Part shown: one piece after another, positions 60,152 through 64,000 of the stretch
Layout of the letters: each line of letters begins with the position of its first letter
Position numbering within the stretch: the first letter of the stretch is position 1
Assembly (NCBI GenBank): GCA_016291375.1
Contig: JAEEXE010000007.1
Coordinates: forward strand, 39,546 to 103,545
Length of the DNA stretch: 64,000 bases
DNA from: Butyrivibrio sp.
Lineage (GTDB): Bacteria > Bacillota > Clostridia > Lachnospirales > Lachnospiraceae
Direction: 5' to 3'
Translations under genes and position numbers: made by a program
Notes under the pieces: generated by a model
What the model was told of the DNA's origin: nothing
The model's input: the letters and a program-made list of their open reading frames with translations, nothing else
Database searches by the model: none

Positions 60152-60395
60152 TGCGGAATTTGAGGGAATACTCTGAAAAACCGATTTTGAGCATTTTGCG
60201 CAAGCTGATAATCCATGAGCGTGAAAAATAATAAGCCAAGAATCTGCTTTTGGTCCGTTGTCTGACTGTAGCTTCCGTCAGGAAGCTGCAGGAGTTTAGG
60301 ACCAATAGATTCTTGGCTTGTTTTTTGAATGCTATGGATTACAGCTGGGGCAAAGCGAAAAATCGGTTTTTCAGAGTACACCCTACAAATCCGCA
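60152..60395. repeat. fold-back element B: 244-bp inverted repeat with the same core, opposite orientation
   Basis: The core at 60233-60319 (AAGCCAAGAATCT...AGATTCTTGGCTT) contains the same GGTCCTAAACTCC and ACAACGGACCAAAAGC blocks as element A, read from the other strand, and a different inner hairpin (AGCTTCC..GGAAGCT). Its arms differ from those of A but match each other: TACTCTGAAAAACCGATTTT at 60169-60188 is the exact complement of 60359-60378. Weaker matching runs on to about 60124 and 60418, into the end of the next gene. Confidence 0.8.
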
Positions 60396-60410
60396 GTCCC
60401 CAATCTCTCA

Positions 60411-60605
60411 TTATTCGTAGTGGAGTGCCCAGTAGTTGTTTTTGTAATTGATGAGGCATGGCGCTGATGCAAAGGCTTCATCGCCGATGTAGCAGCGATC
60501 CTTCTCTTTATCGAAGGTATACTTCCTGCCCTCTTTGTCATGCTCATTGATATAAGCAAGAGCCTGCTCAAGGGTTTCATCTCCCTTGCAAAGATGTATA
60601 TTCAT
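60411..60605 (-). CDS. 64-residue protein of unknown function
   Basis: The small soluble protein (MNIHLCKGDETLEQALAYIN start, NNYWALHYE end) has AAAGGAG seven bases before its ATG. A Lys/Glu-rich middle (HDKEGRKYTFDKEKDRCYIGDE) suggests a compact alpha/beta fold. I do not recognise it. Its last codons lie in the outer right arm of fold-back element B. It follows the CobB/CbiA-like gene by 51 bases on the same strand. Confidence 0.7.
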   Translation of the reverse strand: MNIHLCKGDETLEQALAYINEHDKEGRKYTFDKEKDRCYIGDEAFASAPCLINYKNNYWALHYE

Positions 60606-60656
60606 GGATTTCTCCTTTGATCTTATAAAATATTGCTATAAGCTGTTCTGCCGGTA

Positions 60657-62039
60657 TTACAGCCCTCCGGAAGCCTTCTCCATAAACCTCTCTATGAGTT
60701 CGGGGCAAGATGGATAGTACAGATGAGGGAATCCCGCAAACAGGTTGTTGGTTGAATGGATACCCTTCCAGTAGCGATTTCTTGTGCCCTTAGATACAAT
60801 GCAAGCATCACCGTTATCAGAAGTATCGTAGTAATGGAACTCATGTCCGCTTACAGATTCAAAAGGTCTTAAATAGTCATTGTTTCTGGCGGCCGTAATG
60901 GTAACATAGCCAAAGTGTTTGAGTTTCTCTGTCATGTGAGATTCACCGGGAATTACACCAACCATTGGAAACTCGTTGTCTTCTTTGTCCTTCATATTTT
61001 CCTGAAGGTACATAAAGCCGCCGCACTCTGCAAATATAGGAACTCTTCTAAGAAACGCTCCTCTAATGCTGTTTATCATGTCAGTGTTATCCGACAGCTC
61101 TTTTGCATAAAGTTCGGGATAACCTCCGCCTATGATATAGCCCTGCGCCTTGGGAAGCTGCTTATCATGGAGCGGTGAAAAAAATGATATCCTGGCTCCC
61201 ATATCCCTTAGCATATCCAGGTTGTCTTCATAGTAGAAGCAGAACGCCTCGTCCATAGCTACAGCAATATTGGGGCTTTCCAGAATCCTTTTCTTTTTAT
61301 ATATAGGAGCAAAGCTCTCTTCCACATCGGGAATTGTCTCTGCCTCCGCTGCTATTTCAAGGAATTTCTCAAAGTTCAGATTTTCTTCAAGCTTATTTGC
61401 TACGGCATCTATCTTATCTATAAGCTCCGGAACCTCATCAGGAAGCACAAGTCCAAGATGTCTACTTGTAATGTCGGCCTCCTCTATCCTTGGAAGATAA
61501 CCGATAACCGGAATGTGTACCTCTTCCTCTATAAGTTTAACTATATCGGGTGCAATAGATGGAGAAATGTTGTTGAGTATGATCGCTTTGATCTGATTGT
61601 GATCATAGTCCATATATTCGCAAAAGCCCTTGACCATCGCAGCTACGGACCTGCTCATGCCCCTTGCATTGACAACAAGGATAGCCGGAGTTCCCGTAAT
61701 CCTGCTGATATCGTAGCTTGAGCCCTCGATTGAAGATGCTCCCAAGCCATCATAAAAGCCCATAACGCCTTCAATAATACCTATATTTCTGTCTTTGATA
61801 CCTCTTTTAAGAGAGCGCATGATCCCGCTCTTGCCTGCAAGGAAAAAGTCCAGATTTCTGGAAGGAATGCCCAGCACTTTTCTGTGGAAAAGAGGATCGA
61901 TATAATCCGGTCCACATTTAAATGATGCGGGTAAAAGACCTTTTTTGATCAAAATACGAAGAAGCGCACAGGTAATAACCGTCTTACCACTTCCGCTTCC
62001 GGGTGCACATATAAGTACTCTTGGAAAAATATGTTCCAT
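60657..62039 (-). CDS. cobyrinate a,c-diamide synthase (CobB/CbiA family)
   Basis: The 460-residue glutamine amidotransferase has an N-terminal dethiobiotin-synthase-like ATPase part (CAPGSGSGKTVITCALLR, FKCGPDYIDPLFH, IEGVMGFYDGLG) and a C-terminal class I glutaminase-like part with the Cys in IFAECGGFMYL and His in GHEFHYY. It amidates cobyrinate in cobamide synthesis. No other cobalamin genes are here. CfbB, which amidates Ni-sirohydrochlorin, is a close relative, but the coenzyme F430 pathway is not expected in this group. Confidence 0.9.
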   Translation of the reverse strand: MEHIFPRVLICAPGSGSGKTVITCALLRILIKKGLLPASFKCGPDYIDPLFHRKVLGIPSRNLDFFLAGKSGIMRSLKRGIKDRNIGIIEGVMGFYDGLGASSIEGSSYDISRITGTPAILVVNARGMSRSVAAMVKGFCEYMDYDHNQIKAIILNNISPSIAPDIVKLIEEEVHIPVIGYLPRIEEADITSRHLGLVLPDEVPELIDKIDAVANKLEENLNFEKFLEIAAEAETIPDVEESFAPIYKKKRILESPNIAVAMDEAFCFYYEDNLDMLRDMGARISFFSPLHDKQLPKAQGYIIGGGYPELYAKELSDNTDMINSIRGAFLRRVPIFAECGGFMYLQENMKDKEDNEFPMVGVIPGESHMTEKLKHFGYVTITAARNNDYLRPFESVSGHEFHYYDTSDNGDACIVSKGTRNRYWKGIHSTNNLFAGFPHLYYPSCPELIERFMEKASGGL

Positions 62040-62136
62040 CTATCGGTCCGTCCTTTGAAGTAATAAACACACTGTTCCTATAATTATAACCAAAGAGCAG
62101 GCGGTGTACAATTACTTTTAAGGTGGTGGACACACT

Positions 62137-62421
62137 CTACACGGAGAGCTTCCAGTCGCAGGTGGCTGTATTGAAATACAGGCGGACCGTACGGTAAATA
62201 TCGAGGATGAGAACGCGGCATTCGAAGATCTTGTCTCTGCTGCTGACCGTGACGCCGTCCGGTGTTGTGTAGCAGCCCTTCTTAAGGATCTCGCGGTATC
62301 CCTTTATCGTGTAAGCCTCGTAGGCGCCATCCTCATTTACAAGCCTAAAACGTAGCGGAATAACGGTCCCGTCACTCTTGTGTTCACAGATTACATCTAC
62401 TTTATCAATTATTCTTCCCAT
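62137..62421 (-). CDS. 94-residue protein in the probable SOS operon, unknown function
   Basis: The soluble protein begins MGRIIDKVDVICEHKSDGTVIPLRFRLVNEDG and ends CDWKLSV. The first half looks like beta strands of an Ig-like or SH3-like fold. It starts 18 bases after the HAD gene stop, so it shares the LexA-controlled promoter. The ribosome binding site is weak. Similar short proteins in clostridia are not characterised. Confidence 0.65.
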   Translation of the reverse strand: MGRIIDKVDVICEHKSDGTVIPLRFRLVNEDGAYEAYTIKGYREILKKGCYTTPDGVTVSSRDKIFECRVLILDIYRTVRLYFNTATCDWKLSV

Positions 62422-62439
62422 GGTTCATATAACACATCC

Positions 62440-62772
62440 TTACTGCTTAATCGCATACTCCACAGCGGCGTCGGTGCAACCGACTGCCCTGTCGTCTATG
62501 TACAGATCGCAACTTATCTTCCTGCTGTTGTTGCCGTACTTCTCTGTAATCTCGGGAAGATTGTCATTGATAGCGTCAAACTCAAGCCCGTTGCTGCTGC
62601 AAAAATCAACCGCATCGTCGAGCGCCTCTCCCGCTCTGCACGTCCACAATATGAGCTTATCTCCAAGGTTCTGTCTCTCTTTAAGATATGTGATAAGTGT
62701 CCCGTTGGCAGGCCCTACTTCCGGCCACTCTCCAAGACTTAATGTTCCGTCAAAATCAACTGCCAATATCAT
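62440..62772 (-). CDS. HAD-superfamily hydrolase, short form
   Basis: The 110-residue protein has HAD motif 1 MILAVDFDGTL (Asp nucleophile), motif 2 LILWTCRAG (T) and motif 4-like LYIDDRAVG (DD). It lacks a cap domain and is like the BT0820-type small HADs. GAGAGGG precedes the ATG at 62772; the longer frame to 62841 starts inside the LexA box region and is not used. The promoter is probably LexA-controlled. The substrate is unknown, perhaps a nucleotide or sugar phosphate. Confidence 0.8.
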   Translation of the reverse strand: MILAVDFDGTLSLGEWPEVGPANGTLITYLKERQNLGDKLILWTCRAGEALDDAVDFCSSNGLEFDAINDNLPEITEKYGNNSRKISCDLYIDDRAVGCTDAAVEYAIKQ

Positions 62773-62838
62773 ATCAAAACCCTCTCTTTCACCTGACTTG
62801 TACTGATCTGTTATCCGATTGGTTCTCTTATTTGTTTG

Positions 62839-62894
62839 CAAACATTTGTTCGTTTCTTCATTTTTATTATACGAACATTTGTTTGCTTTTTCAA
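62839..62894 (-). promoter_or_regulatory. sigma-A promoter with two LexA (SOS) boxes
   Basis: On the minus strand TTGAAA (62889-62894) and TATAAT (62866-62871) are exactly 17 bases apart. One box, CAAACAAATGTTCG (62872-62885), fills the spacer, and a second, CGAACAAATGTTTG (62839-62852), lies just past the start point. The Firmicute LexA consensus is CGAACRNRYGTTYG; the second box fits fully and the first differs at one base. Repressor bound to either would block RNA polymerase. Confidence 0.85.
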
Positions 62895-62910
62895 CCGCAA
62901 GATATGGGAT

Positions 62911-62949
62911 AAAAAAGGTCTCATCTCCACAAGATTGGGAGATGAGACC
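62911..62949 (-). terminator. terminator after the small membrane protein pair
   Basis: GGTCTCATCTCC and GGAGATGAGACC form a perfect 12-bp stem followed by TTTTTT on the minus strand. It separates the upstream membrane-protein genes from the LexA-controlled promoter. Confidence 0.9.
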
Positions 62950-62965
62950 CTATGATGTCATACAA

Positions 62966-63487
62966 TTATACTTGTCTCTTTTGATCTCTAAAGATTAAGT
63001 CATTTCCAAAAATTCTGATATATACTATTGCATCTCCGATGGCTACATGCTGCCGGCGTTCCCTTACAAAAGCAATGCCATGCTCCCCAAACTCAGTTGT
63101 ACAGTGGTATGCATAATATACACCGTTTTTTGTAGAGGTACGGATCACGTTGTCACATGTTCCGCGTATCCCTTTAAACCCGCTTCTGTATCTCGCATTC
63201 AACAATGCCACTATCTCGCATACAGAATACAGGAATATTACAACGAACATTATCGTCAACAATGCTCCTCTGACATTAAGTCTCGTACTAGTGAAAAGAA
63301 CATTCCAAAATTTTATCATACACACCGGAACGACTACAGAAAGCAGAGAAAGGCCCACGTACTTGCAAAGGAGCTTTTTACATTCTTTCTCAAATTCAAA
63401 GGACACATCTGAAATATCCATATCTTTTCCATCAAGGAGCCTCAACTTTTCAAGTCTACCAGAATAAATCACATTATTACTATTCAT
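62966..63487 (-). CDS. membrane protein of unknown function, 173 residues
   Basis: The protein has two hydrophobic segments (about 43-62 and 75-98) and a soluble C-terminal part with SGFKGIRGTCDNVIRTSTKNGVYYAYHCTTEFGEHG and VAIGDAIVYIRIFGNDLIFRDQ, which looks like a small beta domain. GGAGG lies five bases before the ATG at 63487. It follows the 114-residue protein gene by 14 bases; both look like members of a family of DUF-type immunity-like or envelope membrane proteins, but that is a guess. Confidence 0.65.
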   Translation of the reverse strand: MNSNNVIYSGRLEKLRLLDGKDMDISDVSFEFEKECKKLLCKYVGLSLLSVVVPVCMIKFWNVLFTSTRLNVRGALLTIMFVVIFLYSVCEIVALLNARYRSGFKGIRGTCDNVIRTSTKNGVYYAYHCTTEFGEHGIAFVRERRQHVAIGDAIVYIRIFGNDLIFRDQKRQV

Positions 63488-63501
63488 ACATTCCTCCATA
63501 A

Positions 63502-63846
63502 TCAAATAACAAAGTAAGTCAAAAACATTGCAATCCCCACAACGCTCATGATAATTCCCCAGATAAACATGATCTTATATTCGGTGCCATATGTAATGCA
63601 TCTCTGAACATAAGCCATCTTAGGCTTATCGGGATTGTAATAAACAGAAGCACGACTTCCTATAGGATAAAGCTCGAAGATCGGATCTTTGTGCTTATTC
63701 ATCAGCTTATGATCGTAATATGTAACCTTCAATACATCAGGAAGATCTTCTCTTGTAGTAAGATTGGACTCTTCAGAGACAGCATGTTTATTGAATGGAT
63801 CCGGTATTTCTTTGAATTTTATTTCCCTTTTCCAAAGCATATACAA
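63502..63846 (-). CDS. membrane protein of unknown function, 114 residues
   Basis: The protein has a soluble N-terminal part (KREIKFKEIPDPF, VLKVTYYDHKLMNKHKDPIFELYPIGSRASVYYNPDKP), which resembles the DUF3592-type fold, and one membrane segment near the C-terminus (about 91-110). The start may be ATG 63846 or 63840. It overlaps the end of the preceding gene by 28 bases and lacks a clear ribosome binding site, so it is probably translated by coupling. Confidence 0.65.
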   Translation of the reverse strand: MYMLWKREIKFKEIPDPFNKHAVSEESNLTTREDLPDVLKVTYYDHKLMNKHKDPIFELYPIGSRASVYYNPDKPKMAYVQRCITYGTEYKIMFIWGIIMSVVGIAMFLTYFVI

Positions 63847-64000
63847 CTCAGCACGCCCTCAATACCGTAGAATATTGCCACTACTATCAACTTATTTATC
63901 TTTTTTCGTCCGGAGAAAAAATAATAGCTAACTGCCAACGCACTGCCTAAGCACAGAACATTCTGTACACCATACCATGCACCGGTCACTATATCAGGTA
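63819..64000 (-). CDS. C-terminal part of a membrane protein (partial, runs off the window)
   Basis: The third minus-strand frame is open from the window edge to TAA at 63819-63821, giving 59 residues with two hydrophobic segments (AWYGVQNVLCLGSALAVSYYFF and LIVVAIFYGIEGVLSCICF) joined by a basic loop GRKKIN. The other frames close at once. It overlaps the next gene. The 5' part is missing, so no family can be given. Confidence 0.6.
   Translation of the reverse strand, partial: PDIVTGAWYGVQNVLCLGSALAVSYYFFSGRKKINKLIVVAIFYGIEGVLSCICFGKGK

Noticed and set aside
60045-60459. Two overlapping minus-strand frames of 86 and 107 residues
   Set aside because: They lie in fold-back element B and its flank; base pairing, not codon use, explains the sequence.

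Overview
The window looks like a chromosomal segment of a low-GC Firmicute of the family Lachnospiraceae, most like Butyrivibrio or Pseudobutyrivibrio. This is inferred from gene content: a YesMN/Lpl-type sugar uptake locus, sortase-built pili, an 'endosialidase-like' beta protein, a solitary flgE, ClpC/MecA and typical strong AGGAGG ribosome binding sites. No database search was run. Most genes lie on the minus strand.

Layout. 0-1.5 kb: end of an unknown gene, a methyltransferase and a GNAT acetyltransferase. 1.5-2.4 kb: non-coding repeats next to a tRNA-Leu. 2.6-9.8 kb: a YesM/YesN two-component system followed by a lipoprotein solute-binding protein and two Lpl-type permeases, a complete carbohydrate or oligosaccharide uptake and sensing unit. 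10.3-10.8 kb: two tRNA-Leu genes, one identical to the first and in opposite orientation, with the same repeat family downstream. 10.9-13.2 kb: methyltransferase, arginase-family protein, MecA-like adaptor.

13.4-24.3 kb: a sortase pilus operon (coiled-coil protein, signal peptidase, 1589-residue LPNSG adhesin, LPSTG major pilin, class C sortase, LPQTG minor pilin, second sortase). Its 730-nt leader carries a clear cyclic-di-GMP-I riboswitch and two terminators. A solitary flgE with a sigma-D promoter follows. 26-33 kb: cysE, a tRNA-dihydrouridine synthase, an ECF transporter, and a protein with a degenerate GGDEF and an intact EAL domain, so the cyclic-di-GMP signal read by the riboswitch can also be degraded by a gene nearby. 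33.4-41.3 kb: tRNA-Pro, an RsmH-type methyltransferase, a sugar-binding lipoprotein, and a cluster of exported proteins with two transglutaminase-like proteins and a wall-anchored protein.

41-56 kb is mostly housekeeping: radA, clpC with a GntR regulator in front, an SH3 membrane protein, purE-M-N-D, an M29 aminopeptidase, small membrane proteins, pyrE and pyrF. 55.9-59.7 kb encodes a hybrid histidine kinase and a double-receiver regulator. 59.7-60.4 kb holds two long fold-back elements that share an 80-90 nt core but have different self-complementary arms; these are the least explained structures in the window. 60.4-64 kb has a small conserved-looking ORF, a CobB/CbiA-type synthase, a probable SOS (LexA) operon with a HAD phosphatase, and small membrane proteins running off the end.
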